Source: Agroathelia rolfsii (Eukaryota > Basidiomycota > Agaricomycetes > Amylocorticiales > Amylocorticiaceae). Taken from it: a stretch of DNA of 64,000 nt. The position numbers and the translations under genes are program-made. The stretch spans positions 620,001 through 684,000 of the forward strand of contig JABRWF010000008.1 of NCBI GenBank assembly GCA_018343915.1. The letters are read 5' to 3'. Below, one piece after another: positions 1 through 12,264 of the stretch. Each line of letters starts with the position of its first letter. Within the stretch, counting starts at the first letter, position 1. Under the pieces are notes generated by a model. That model made no database searches. It saw only the letters and a list, made by a program, of their open reading frames with translations, and had not been told where the DNA came from.

Positions 1-31
1 ATACTGTCCAGCCAATCCACCCAGCTTCACG

Positions 32-3000
32 ATGGGTATGTCCACTTTCTCAGCGAAAATTAGTCTCTTACTCAAGCTTGCTTGTAGGCATTCCCAAGGT
101 AACATCCGCAAGACAGACGACCATGTCTATTTGATACTGACTAGTGCATATCCTTCTCCAGTTCTTCAGATACATCTCGTGCGCATACGCAGTCTTCTAC
201 CAATCTGACAACTTCTGACTCCCTTATCCAGAGAACGATATCCCCTCACCTCACAACTCATCCAAGAGAACAACATCCCCGAGTTCGACAATCTCTACCT
301 CGACTTCAACGGTGTCATCCACAACTGCTCACATCCCAACGATGACGACCCTCATTTCCGTCTGTCCGAGGAGCAGATCTTCACTTCGATATTCGCCTAT
401 GTCGATCTTCTCTTTGGCAAGATCAAGCCCAAGAAGCTCTTCTTCATCGCCGTCGACGGCGTCGCGCCCCGCGCTAAGATGAACCAGCAGCGTAGTCGAC
501 GGTTCAGATCCGCAAAGGAGGCGCAGGAGCTCAAGGAGAAGGCGCTGAGAAAGGGCGAAAAACTACCCGACGAAAAGGCATTCGATAGCAATTGCATTAC
601 ACCTGGTACGCCTGCATTATCCTTTTTTTTTCTTGCTATAGAGCTAATGGGATGTGTACCATGCTACTCTCCTTAGGCACACCATTCATGCACCGCCTCT
701 CATTACAACTGCGCTACTTCATCAACAAGAAGATTACCGAGGACGCCAACTGGCGCGACGTCCAGGTCGTCCTATCCGGGCACGAGGTGCCCGGCGAGGG
801 CGAGCACAAGATCATGGAGTACATCCGTCTCTCGCGCGCACAGCCAGACTACGATCCCAATGTGCGCCATTGTCTCTACGGCCTCGATGCGGATTTGATC
901 ATGCTCTCCCTGTTGAGCCATGACCCGCATTTCTGTCTCTTGCGAGAAGAAGTCAAGTTTGGTCCGGCGAGTAAGAAGCGGTCGAGGTAGGTTGCTGTTC
1001 TCGTGCTTCTTATTGGCCATAATCTTACCCTTTTTGCCCCCTAAATCACCTATCAGCCCCGACAACCAAACGTTCTACCTCCTGCACATCTCCCTCATGC
1101 GCGAATACCTCAACCTCGAGTTCCGCGACATCCGCTCGATCCTCCCCTTCGAATACAGCCTCGAACGCATTATCGACGACTTTATTCTCCTCGCCGTGTT
1201 TGTCGGAAACGATTTCCTGCCCAACATCCCTGATTTGCATATACACGAGAACGGCCTCGAGAGGCTGTTTGATATCTATAGGAAGGTGTTGCCTGGCTTG
1301 GGTGGGTGGTCTCTTTCTCTCTCCTGAATCTTCTGTCTTTCTTTGTCTACTTTTACTTTTCGTTGGCGATCTTGCTAATGCACTATTATGCGCATGCACA
1401 GATGGGTACATCAACGAGAGCGGCACGATTAACACGTCGCGTCTGCAAGTCGTCCTGGATGAGATGGCCATCTGGGAACGCGAGGTATTCGAAAAGGAGT
1501 ACGCGGACGTGAACTGGTACAAGGGCAAGCAGAGCAAATACATCAAGGATGCCGAGAGGAATAAAAGCGGGTTGGGTACGTTATCTAGCATTCTTCCCAT
1601 TCTCATATTTGCTCTTCTCACCTCTCGTGGCAATAAAAACAACATAATAGTCCTCACGCGTCCCCAACGCTTCATCTTTGAGCGCATCCAAGAATGGGTG
1701 CTCAAAACGCCCACCTCGGCGCACCGTACGGCGCGGTTGGCGATGGAGAATACATTTTCCGCCAAAGATCGCGCGTTTATCACGCGTTTGGCGGAGGATC
1801 TGCACTTGTCGGTAGCGTGGGATGAGTACGATGACGAGGACCGGAACGTGGTTGCGTTGAGGTTTCCCGGGGCGGAGTTGGAGGTCCCGGTGCCGGATGG
1901 GGAGGGTGAGAAGGAAAAGGAGGAGGGTAAGGAACAGGCGCAGACGCAAGAGCAGGCGCAGGAACAAGGTCAAGCGCAGGAGCAGGAGGGTGAAGAGGGT
2001 GAGAGTGAAGTGGCAGTGAATGGAGGGCAGGAACCCGAGCACGAGGTGGGAGCAGGTGAGGGGAACGAAGGAGTAGAAGAGGTGGTGGAAGAGGGTAACG
2101 AGGACGAGGACGAGGACGAGGACGATGCAGAATGGGAAGACGTGAATGAAGACGAGGACGACTCGGAGTACGACGCAGAGGCCAAGGCGGCCGTCGAACG
2201 TGTGTTGCGCAAGTACGAAAAGGCACCCGTAAAGGAGGATGATCAGGAGGGCGATTTTGATCAGCGACACGAGGCGAATGTGAGGGCGAAGATGGACGAG
2301 TGGAAGAGGGGGTATTATCGCGTGCGTTTCATCTTTTTTCCTTTCTTCTGAAACGGTTAACCGTGATTTACTGCTCGCTGGTTTTATCTGACCTCTCGTT
2401 GGAACAGAGTAAACTTGAGTTTTCTTACGACGATCCCAAGTCAATGGGTGACCTCATCTATCGCTATGTTGAAGGGCTGCAGTGGGTCATGCATTATTAC
2501 TATAGCGGTGTTGCTAGTTGGGGATGGTTCTACAACTATCACTATGCGCCGCGGATATCAGGTATGCACTTCTCATTACTCCTTTAACATTCCGTCTCCT
2601 CGACAGACAGATAAGTGTATCCATATGACTTATGAATATTATCTTCAACAGATCTACGTGGGGTAGATAAGATGACGTTCAATTTCGAGCTAGGAAAGCC
2701 GTTCTTGCCGTTCCAGCAGCTCATGGGTGTGCTTCCTGCTGCGAGTAGGGACCATATCCCGCTTGCATATCAGGTATTTGATTTTCTATCTTAGAAAATT
2801 AGAAAATCATTACTAAATACATACTATGTTGCTTAGGAACTCATGGTTGATGTCAACTCGCCTATATTGGATTTCTACCCTCGCGATTTCGAGCAAGATC
2901 TGAATGGGAAGAAGGCGGATTGGGAGGCGATCGTCAAAATTCCCTTCATTAATGAGGAAAGATTGCTCAAAGCAATGGCTTGTGAGGACTCATTTTTTTT

Positions 3001-5658
3001 GCCCTTACTGTTTTATGATTTTATACTCATGACGTTATAAAGCTCGCGACCACCGCCTGACACCTGAGGAGAAACAACGAAACTCCTGGGGCACAAGTAC
3101 CAAGTTCACCTACAACGAGGGCGAACCCACGATCTACCCCTCTTCCCTGCCGGGCTTCTTCCCGCCCATCTATCGCTGCACCTGCATCGAAGAAGTGTTC
3201 GACCTCCCTACGCTCGACGGCCTGCACCTCGTCGAGGGGCTCTGTGACGGCGTCTTCCTCGGCGCCGCCGCGCTGGCCGGCTTCCCCTCGCTCGAGACGC
3301 TCCCGAACCATGCTACGCTGGGCCACCATCACGTGAACGTGCACGGGTCCGAGTCGCGCAACAAGTCGATGGTCATCCACATTGAGAATCCGCACGAGCA
3401 CAAGAAGACGGAGGCGATTGCGCAGGAGATGATCGACAAGCGCGCGTTTGTCGGCTGGCCGTTCCTCAAGGAGGCGTTCGTCGTCGGCGTGTCCGATTCG
3501 CTGTTCAGGTACGAGAACGTGAGTATCGTGGCAGGTCAGAAGAAGAAGATCGTTCCGGTGCCGCACGACCCGCGCGCACTGAGCCATTGGAAGAGTAAGG
3601 CAGATAGGATTGAGGAAGTGTATTCGAAGAAGTTGGGCGTGATTACGGGCCCCGTGGAAGTTTTGCTGCATGTGCGGCCGCTGAAGGGTGTGTTGTCCTG
3701 ATCTGTCTTCTCCTCGAACGGATATTTAACCTTTTCCATAGGCCTTAAGCGGCTGGAATCCGGTGCGTTCGTCAAGGATTATGAGGATTCGGATAAAGAG
3801 GTGGAACATGCCGTGCAAATGACGCTGTCTGAGGTCACTTCTGAAGACCCTCGATTCTTGGAACGCCCGGCACCACCCCTATCGGAAGAATTCCCTGAAG
3901 GTTGTAAGGTCTTCTTCCTTGGGGAGCATGCCTACGGCGTTGCTGCTCAAGTTACTGCGACGACGGACACGACGCTTTCGGTGATTCTCGCAGTATGTCT
4001 TTTGTTAGTCTTTTGTCACTTCAAGTGTCTTAACGATCTCTGTCTCTTTGATTGTAGTTCTATCCCTCCGATAACGAACAAAACGAACAATTCAAGGAGA
4101 TCGTCCGGTCGCGTAAATCCAATCAATATTTCCCCTCTTTTAAAGTCGCCGAGCGGTTGGGTATCTCGTCCAAGGCGGTCGCCAAGGTCACCTCGAGCTT
4201 CATGGTGCTCACCTCCGATGGGCAGAAGAACAATCTTGGGTTGAGCATCAAGTTCGATGCCAAGGCGCTCAAGGTGGTGGACTATTCGCGAAAGAACGAT
4301 CGCTATTGGGAGTTTAGTGATAAGGCTCTTCAGCTGATTTCGGAGTACAAGGCACGTGCACATCTTGGTTGATTTTTCAGTCATGTCGCTTAGCATTTGT
4401 GATATCCTATAGTCCAAGTATCCTGAACTTTTCCGTGCTCTTGAAAAGAGCGGTGATGGTCAGTGCGACGCATCTTTTCTGAAATTGTATGGGAGCTTAA
4501 CTGTTTATATAGCGATGGTCAAGGCATCTGACATCTGGGTCAATGACGATGCTGATGCTCGCGTCAAAGAAGTCAAGGCCTGGCTGAAGGTGAAAGGCGT
4601 TCGGGATTTCGAACAAGTCAGCCTCTTTGCAGATCACTTGTCCAAGGTAAGCTTTGCTCTTCTTTCTCTTAAAAATGTGTATTCATTAATATTAATCGTG
4701 ATCATTTAGGATCTCGTTAAACAAATTGAAGGGCTAGCAGACACCTTCACAGCCAACCAACCCGTGATCAGGAAAGCGATCGTCAAGAGTATTCCGCGTC
4801 AAGCCGTCCTGAAGCCATCACATGCCGCCTATCGCCTGCTGAACCAACGGTTCGATCTCGGCGACCGAGTGACGATGGTCCAGGATACTGGAGGTGTCCC
4901 GTTGTCCGCCAAGGGTGTCGTTGTCGGTCTGAGCAGCAAGACTATGGACATCGTGTGGGACGTTCCATTCTTGTCAGGCACTAGCCTTGCTGATCGTTGC
5001 TCACAATACCGCGGCTCGACGGTCGAGTTCAACACGTGCTTGAACTTGTCGCATCCCCAGTTCGTGACATCGATGAACCCGAACGCGCCTCCGCCGCCAA
5101 AGAACCCGGCGTTCAATCCACGCTTTGGACCGCGTCTAGTCATTCAGCCACAGCATGGGCAGCAGCCTGCGAGTGGTTTCCACCCTGCACCTAGAACGAA
5201 TGGAACTAACGGGTAAGTATATATCTCTTGCTCCTTTGTAGTTATGCTGATTGGGCTATACTACCAGACACGCGCCTGTTCAAATCATGTCCAATCCGAA
5301 TCGCGGTCGTGGCTGGGCTCCGAACCCTCATGCTCGTGGAGCAGGTCCGGCTCCTGCACAAGTACCGGTCTCGCACCCCAGGCCGCATATGGACACGGCC
5401 CCTGTACACACACAAAACGATTCGGCTGCAGCACGCCCTCCGCAGCGACAGGAGTATGATAATGCTCCAAGAGGTCGTGGTGGGTTCCGAGGTGGACCAC
5501 AGCAGTTCAGAGGCGGGTATGCCCCACGCGGAGGGGTTCCGCTGCAGTTTGTACGTGGCAGAGGTGGGTTCATGGTCAATCCCGGTCGAGGACGGGGTAT
5601 GGCAGCTGGTAATGGCAGTGGGCCCCGCGGGCGGGGTAGGGGTGGATCGAACGCCTGA
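32..5658 (+). CDS. XRN1: 5'-3' exoribonuclease 1 (Xrn1/Kem1)
   Basis: Cytoplasmic 5'-to-3' exoribonuclease that degrades decapped mRNA. Eighteen exons can be chained and sum to 4491 nt (1496 residues). Coding begins with three tiny exons: ATGG (32-35), 11 nt (88-98) and 17 nt (162-178), which together give MGIPKFFRYIS. Further exons: 232-605, 677-986, 1057-1301, 1402-1575, 1651-2321, 2408-2561, 2652-2773, 2837-2981, 3043-3687, 3742-3992, 4058-4351, 4413-4458, 4513-4646, 4710-5212, 5268-5658. Family signatures seen are [32 protein letters not shown] and GLDADLIML, which carry the acidic metal-binding residues of the nuclease core. Residues about 449-560 are a Glu/Gln/Asp-rich insertion. The last ~130 residues are an RGG/Pro-rich tail. 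One intron (4352-4412) must use a GC donor to keep frame. The identification is secure; the 5' microexons are inferred from the conserved N-terminus. Confidence 0.96.
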
Positions 5659-6259
5659 GGCTTCAACGACAATGACAGTTCTCCGCTTAACTAACGGGAT
5701 AACTTGAATTGGTCGGATCATGCATATGATATCTGTACAACAATCGGACAACTTCGTAATCATGCTGTACCAGTAGTATTGGTGTATTTACGGTTCCTAT
5801 GCTACGTGTTGTGAAGAGAACATAACGAATTATTTCAAGGGTAATACATCGCTTAGTATACGATTCCTTCAAGTTAGCCCGTTGACTTAGGGGAGAATTG
5901 CAATAATTAAGATACACGTACATGTCAGCATAGATACATTGGAGCAAGTTATGTAATTTACTTCCGTGCCTCTACTAACTGTCTTTTCTGGCAATCCGCG
6001 GTGCATGTGACTGACGCGTGTGACTGCTATAAGGTGAGCTGTGGCTGATCCATGCATGTTGGACCCAGTTCACCACATAACATCCTCTACATCTACTACA
6101 ACGAGCCCTGTCTCTCGTAGCTCATATTTCAATCTGCATACTGACATAACTTTCTTTCATTGCCAAACCACTTATTACTCACCCGCACTTGTATGCAAAC
6201 ACTGATATTTTATTGTGGCGTCACTGGCACTAATCCATTGCCCCAGCAGGACGAACTAT
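5659..6259. other. Intergenic, XRN1 3' flank and kinase 5' flank
   Basis: Both neighbours are transcribed rightward, so this holds the XRN1 3' end and the kinase promoter. I see AT-rich sequence and no convincing gene. An upstream in-frame ATG for the kinase lies at 6215. Confidence 0.5.
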
Positions 6260-9073
6260 ATGAAGCGATCATCGACAATGGAGCTGCGCTCTCTGTCGAA
6301 GCGCCAGAGGTCCGGAGACTCGCAGGCCGCTACCTCCCCTTCTCTGAGAGGCTCGACATTGCGTTCTTCACCTACTGCTCGGGCGTCCAAGAGAGCCACT
6401 ACGTCACGCTCTCAGAATTCCTTTGATGTTTCACATGCCGCTTCACCTTCCAAGAGAGCTGGTAGTTCGCGATCTAGAAAGGCTTCCATGGGGTCTACGA
6501 ATAAAGCTACAGCAAAGTCCTTGGATACACGCCGTAATTTTGCTGTCCCACCTCCTCCACCAACGATGAGCCGTGCGAAATCGGAAAGTACTGCGGCGAC
6601 GTCTTGTCGCACGATGACTCCAGATACACCTTATAAATCTAACACGGCGTCTATCATATCGACGACAGATCAGGTTTATCATACTAAGGCTTCAGTGAAT
6701 GTCACACCAACGCTGTCAAAAGCTGTTGATCAGGACACGCTCGAGCACAACGCTAAAATGCGTGGCAAACCCATCCTCCGAGAAGAGATGGAGAAACTGC
6801 TCAGGGCGGAGATTCATGGCGCCGTCTATCTTTGTTCAAATTTCTGTGAAGAGAAGCTAACTCCGTCTGACACAAAGCTTCGTCGTGCGATGAGTTGGCT
6901 GGCCTCTGATCCTTTCTTCCAACACGTCGATCCGAAATCCAAAGGAAAGAAGAAAAAGGAACTGTCTGTTGACCTGACCGGATTTGGTGCAAACGAAAGT
7001 GACATGTACAAAACGGTTGTGAAGCTGCTGAATCTGATTAACACGGCTGCATTCACTCGCAACCATTTTCGTCCCAAGCTGAGGCCCATCGTCGACGAAC
7101 ACGCGCGCAAGATGTGGGCCGATGACGTACACGATAGTGAAACGTCACCCGACCTCGTTCAAGCGGATCCGGCGGACCATGATAGCGAGAATCAAGGCTT
7201 TCATTGGATGGATGTCGAATTCTTTTGCGAGTGCAAGAAGAGCCCGGGTCAGCTGGGTGAGGCTTTGCTTCAGCTAGCCCGGTACGCACGCGCAACATAT
7301 GGTCATCAACTCTACCGAGATCACATATACTCGCTGGCCATCTGCGGTAAAGAAGCGACGTTTGTTCTGTTCGACCGTGCCAAGATCACGCACTCTGCGC
7401 CCATCAATCTCGAAACAGATTTGAAGAAGTTTGTTAAAGCTGCTGTTGGACTCTTCTCTCTGGAAGCAAAGGCATTCGGTTATGATACGCGTTTCTCTTG
7501 GTCTCCAGCACCGACGGGAGAGCCCGGTGACCATGAAGTGGTACGAGAGCTCCGATTTTATCACAACGATGCCGACTGGCAGGTGCTTGAGGTTCTTTGT
7601 CAACGCAAGTGCTTACTCGGCCGTGCTACAACTGTACTGCGAGTCGGAAATGTTCATGACCCTGATGATTGCCGTGCAACAAAGCTGATTTGGAGACCAG
7701 TGACGCGCCCTCATGAAGCCGACACTCTTCGCGGGTTTGATGGAGACGAAGGGGTGGTGCGATGTCTCTGGAGCGACAAAGGCCAATTGACAACTCTAGA
7801 AGGCTTGACGCTGCTTAATTCTCCATACCAAAAGTATTTCTTCCCTGGGATATCTGCCTCAGAATTCCTTAGTATCAGTGAAAAGATGCCGGAACCAAGT
7901 GAGTCTAAGGGAAGGGATATACACAAAATGGGAACAAATGAGGCTCGGAAACAGAGCCCCTTCCATTTGGAAGAGAGGCAAAAAGACGTTATGCAGATGG
8001 CTGAGGGAACCCCTCTTTGGCGCATAAAGCGCCTATTACATTTACTGATCGTCTTGCGAGACACTATTGTTGGTGAGCGAATTCGAACACAGCTTTCTTG
8101 GCACGATTATTGACGCTTCAAATATGCAGGATACGCACATGTGGTCAAGAAAGGCAAGATTCACCGGGACATCAGCATCGGCAATATTCTGTGTGATATC
8201 CTAAAGGATCCTAGAAAGACGAAGATGACAGGCCCAGCCGCTAACCTCCGTTCGAGACGTTCTTATGTGCAAGCTCAGGAAGATGATTACGAATTCATGT
8301 TATCTCATGAGTTCGCAATTGAGGAAGAGTTGTCTGAGTGCGTCCGGAGTTATGACTATCTCCATTTGTGCAAAGGACTAACACTATCTATTTGTTTAGT
8401 GTCGTATCGCTCGAAGATTATGTGCTGAAGAGATACAAATCGGCAAAGCCCCAGATGTCTATTGGAAAACTCTCAGACTTTGAGTTCGCCGTCGACGCCT
8501 TTCGACCTGGGGATGTCGCCCGTGGTCAGCAACGAACAGTGAGATTCTGACCATTTATCATGTCTGCGCTCAAGGCCGTGCTTTCTTACTCTCGGTCAGG
8601 GCACCTGGACATTTATTTCCGCGCGGTTATTGACTTTGCAACATGCGGATGTGGCTATTCCGCACACTTATTTGGATGATTTAGAGTCATTCTTTTGGGT
8701 CTTTTTTTGGGTGATTATCAATCACACCGAGCAAGGGCAGCATAGAAATATGAAAGCCAGAAGTCTCGTTACGAGGTTAACTTTTGGTGATCCTACGCAG
8801 CTTGGAGCTGAGAAAAAAGCCCTTCTGACACTAGGTGGCTCGGAGGAAATAAAACATGTCAACAACGTGTGGTCTAAAGATGCAGTAGATCCAATCATGG
8901 AATTTGCTGATATTCTCGAAGACCAACTATACACTCGTGCCGCAAAAGGCAGGCTGACAGAGATATTTACCAACCCGGAGGAAAAATCGCAGCCCGATCC
9001 TTGGATCGTTCTCAAGTCGGTTATTGACGTCTTCGATCGTCACATTGCCAGGTTGCAACGTAGGGATCAGTAA
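6260..9073 (+). CDS. FunK1-type fungal protein kinase
   Basis: Member of the FunK1 protein kinase family, which is expanded in mushroom-forming fungi and whose substrates are largely unknown. Exons 6260-8072, 8130-8337, 8400-8538 and 8600-9073 sum to 2634 nt (877 residues). The catalytic-loop motif HRDISIGNIL lies near residue 616, SDFEFA sits in the DFG position near residue 700, and RTGTWTFIS follows as the typical post-activation-loop block. The N-terminal ~150 residues are Ser/Arg-rich and low complexity. The middle contains the FunK1-specific region (WMDVEFFCECKKSPGQ). An in-frame ATG at 6215 would add 15 residues; I chose 6260 because the extra stretch looks like leader sequence. Classic kinases have DFG where this has DFE, which fits FunK1 divergence. 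Activity is not shown by sequence alone. Confidence 0.9.
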
Positions 9074-10000
9074 ATGAATTAAAGGTACGATAATTCAAAA
9101 CCGTGCTCGTATATTCATTATTCAAGCTTATTCTTTCAGTTAATTTGCTCTTATGGTAACTAGAAATATTGTTGACCCTTCTACTATCGAAGTTCCGCTA
9201 TATTTCCACCACTGAGCACTGGCAGCGATCTTCATGCAGGCTCACAAGATGTACGCACCATACACACGCTTTTTCGCCGTTACACGATCGGTATTTATAA
9301 ACTGTCACCCCAACGTGATTTTTATATGCATATATTCTCTACTTGAGCTCATGTAAAAAATGACTAATGCCTGAAATTATCCAACTTTACCTTGCTGTTA
9401 TCACTGGTAGAGGAGAGTAGTATATATAGAAGTATTGCATCAAGATATTGCGTAGGAAGCATAAGCTACTACTTGAAGGCCGAAATGGTTGTGAATTCAG
9501 TTAGTGAGGCAATCCAAAGCTTCGGAGTAGGATGGGACAGGTTACATAACCGTGGACATTACCATAGTCACATAGGTATACCCATCCGTTTTGTGCTGCC
9601 GAGCCCAATTCAGTTGGGGGTCTCGCGGGCGCGCACACAACTGCTTGCACGGGTCTGGCGCTCCACTAGCGGAGTCCCGAATCAACTCCTGATAGCACAG
9701 AAGCTACTTGTAGGTCTGCATTTGCTTCGAGTTTTTGCGCGCGCCCCTGTCTCCTACAGTCACATTTTCTGAATGTATATAACCACCTCAGTTTTTTTGT
9801 TTTGTTTTCGTTTTTTGTCTTTGTCTTTTTTTATCTCGCCCGCCTCCCTCGGTATTCTAACACAGCAGTGTCAAGATATATTCTCGATGCGCTTACATTC
9901 TCACTGCACGAGCCACTAGCGCGACTCCGAGTCCACTGGCACGGTGACCTAATACCCCCAACCCTCATTCTTACCTGCTGCATGCTTCATGACCTCTGCA
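9074..10000. other. Intergenic, no supported gene
   Basis: About 930 bp between the kinase stop and the P450 fragment. The largest open frame (9392-9772, +) shows no recognisable motif, and 9780-9835 is T-rich low-complexity sequence. A short inverted motif (CTCC-ACTAGC-GGAG, near 9661) is present but I cannot assign it a role. Confidence 0.4.
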
Positions 10001-10870
10001 GCAAGTATAATCACAGGTTTTTTGGGATAGTCAGGACCATACTCCTCTATAGCTTGCAGACGTTCTTGAATGACAGGCGTTACAAGCTCGGAGACTTTAC
10101 GGATACTGCGCTTATTATTGATTACCATTACCACTGTCCTATACAAAGAGCATGAGTTTGTGAGTTTTAAAGTGACAAGAAAAAATTATATCCCACGGCT
10201 TCAAGAAAGGTGGAAACATTTTTAGAATAAATGCCTTCTTCATCACCGGCACTGTGAACTCGACATTGAGTTTGACCCACTCTGGGTTTCGGCCTAAATC
10301 AAATATCCATATGAGAGTCATAAACCTGAAGCTGGGAAGTAGACATACAGAGGGGTTCACTGACAAATGCACGATTGCTCGTTTGGCACACAATTTTCAT
10401 TACTGTGCCAGATGCAGGTATTTCCGCCCAGCCACCTGACCGCAACATTAGCTCATAAGAGCGAAACGAGACGCAATGCAAATCATAACTACCATCTGAA
10501 GGCAGAGACAGATGCTCTTGAAATGCTACATCCATTTTCGACCTTGCCGAGGGATACATCGCAACTGAGCATGACGTATAGTGAGTCGTGAATTAATGGT
10601 AGAAACATAAGAATGCTCGTACTGATGTCCCTTGTGAACTTGGATCTGATGAGTCCGACATGATAATGTTCGTCCAGAGCATTGGGTGTGAATGTGTGTA
10701 TCACTTCTATGTCCTATGGCTCGAGGTGTCAGTCTGACAGTCTCAATCTGAGTAAAATAAAACCTAGTGCATATTTCTCCGGTAGCTTCGGTCATAGACA
10801 AGATACTTCCTGGTGCCCTTACAAAGCTCTTGAACGTGTTCGGGCTTGGAAACATATACATCCCAACGGC
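10001..10870 (-). pseudogene. Truncated cytochrome P450 copy
   Basis: A near-identical copy of the internal part of the intact P450 downstream: 10001-10870 aligns with about 13879-14748 over essentially equal length, introns included, so it arose by DNA duplication rather than retroposition. It covers the region from the RWNVFVSKPEH block to the EEYGPDYPNKP block. It lacks the N-terminal membrane anchor, the I-helix, ExxR and the heme-binding Cys. An extra base near 10820 (GCCCTTACAA against GCCCTACAA in the parent) breaks the frame. Homology stops abruptly at both ends, and at ~10870 the copy abuts an unrelated antiporter fragment on the opposite strand. It cannot encode an active P450. Confidence 0.9.
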
Positions 10871-10875
10871 AACGG

Positions 10876-12264
10876 CACGTGTTTCTCTGCTAGAGGTACC
10901 CGTTACTCAGAAAAGGGCTTTAGACTACGTATGAACCAAATCGATCAAAAAATGTCACTTACATGACATCTGCTCTTAGGTACCACACGAATTAGTTCAT
11001 CATTATTGACAATCAGTGTCATCGCTGTACTTATTCCCGCAGCTTTCCACTTCTCCGGTGAGTCGAACGATCCAAGACCAAGTTCGGGTCAGCTCATCTC
11101 CAATTCCAAGGAGAATTCGGACATCCTGAATGTCAGCCACGGAGTAGCCATTGTACTCCAGTTCAGTCAGTGGATTTTTCATTCAGGTTTTAAGCCATCG
11201 GCAATAATAACAGAAGGAATTTTCTCGTGGATTTCAAAAATATATGGGTCATATCTTGTCTTCCAGTGTTTTCACACAAGTACCTTTACGATGATGACGA
11301 CAAAAACATAGACCGTCAAAAGACCAGGATGTATTTTGGGTATCGTTCCAGCTTGTTTTTACACCAGAAGTTCCATTTAAAACGTCGTCGTGTTTCCAAT
11401 GTGGACGTAAATGTAGACTCCGAGTCTGCTCAGACAAGGGACCCTGAATGGGAGCACCAATAAAGGATGATGACGTAGAACGATCTAATATGTCCTTTAC
11501 AGTTGCTACCGTGCTGCTGGCTGGTGTCATGGATGTACGTACCCTTCCTATACGCGTTCTTGACATTTCACTCAAACAATTATCATAGTTTGTCAGAGTC
11601 ACTGCTGAATTTTTAGTGGTTCCCATTAGTGGTTTGACATCCAGCGGTCGCATCAGTCAAGAATTCGTTGGTATTATCCTATTACCTATTGTAGGCAATG
11701 AAGCTCGTGAGTATCGAGAATAAATCAATGGGGTTCATTGACATCTTTTTCATATAAAAAATCTATCCAGCAGAGCATGTTTCAGAGCATTTTGCTGCCA
11801 TTCGTTACTCGATCACAGATAAACTGGATTTGAGTATTGGTGTCGCCGTCGGCTCTAGCATTGTAAACTAGAAATTGAAATTCATTACACCCTATTGATA
11901 TATGCTAAATGAACTATCTTAGTAAATTGCACTCTTCGTTATTCCGTTCGTAATCACCTGTTCAAAAAGTCGAGTTGTGATTTTTACTATTCTTATCGTT
12001 TTAGATTTGTTGTAAGGTTGGGCTGGATCACGGGTATACCACTCGATCTCCTCTTTGATCCTCTTGAGTGTTGTATTCTTCTTCGCCGGTGGGATACTCC
12101 TAGTCGCTTTATTGTTGTGCAGACGGTTAAATTTACTCCACAGTTCTCATGGTAAACCATGTAACTCAAGATGGCACATCAGCTGGCTAGAGGGCATGAT
12201 TCTTGTATGCCTGTATATTACTTGTGTCATCACTTTCTGGAACTATCTTGATGAGTGGGATTGA
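10876..12264 (+). pseudogene. 5'-truncated Ca2+/H+ antiporter (VCX1/CAX family) pseudogene
   Basis: Remnant of a vacuolar cation/proton exchanger. Recognisable blocks in order are GTRYSEKGF, LLTISVIAVLIPAAFHFSG, DILNVSHGVAIVL, YLVFQ followed in another frame by SHKYLYDDDD, SSGRISQEFVGIILLPIVGN, then DKLDLSIGVAVGSSI and WLEGMILVCLYITCVITFWN. The first half of the family, including the first CAX repeat, is missing because the copy begins at the junction with the P450 fragment. A one-base loss near 11265 shifts frame. At 11923-11925 the codon after the splice acceptor is TAA where the family has Gln (GSSIQIALF). The second-repeat signature usually written GNAAEH is GNEAQH here. It is not expected to be functional. 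Confidence 0.8.

Noticed and set aside
1581..2444. Long minus-strand open frame opposite XRN1
   Set aside because: It is the reverse reading of the acidic low-complexity insertion of XRN1 and is crossed by XRN1 introns; its Leu/Val-rich product is a composition artefact.
9392..9772. 126-codon plus-strand open frame
   Set aside because: No recognisable motif, no splice-supported extension, and irregular composition. Treated as chance.
10139..10870. Second functional P450 gene
   Set aside because: Missing both ends, lacking the heme-binding segment, and containing a one-base frameshift.
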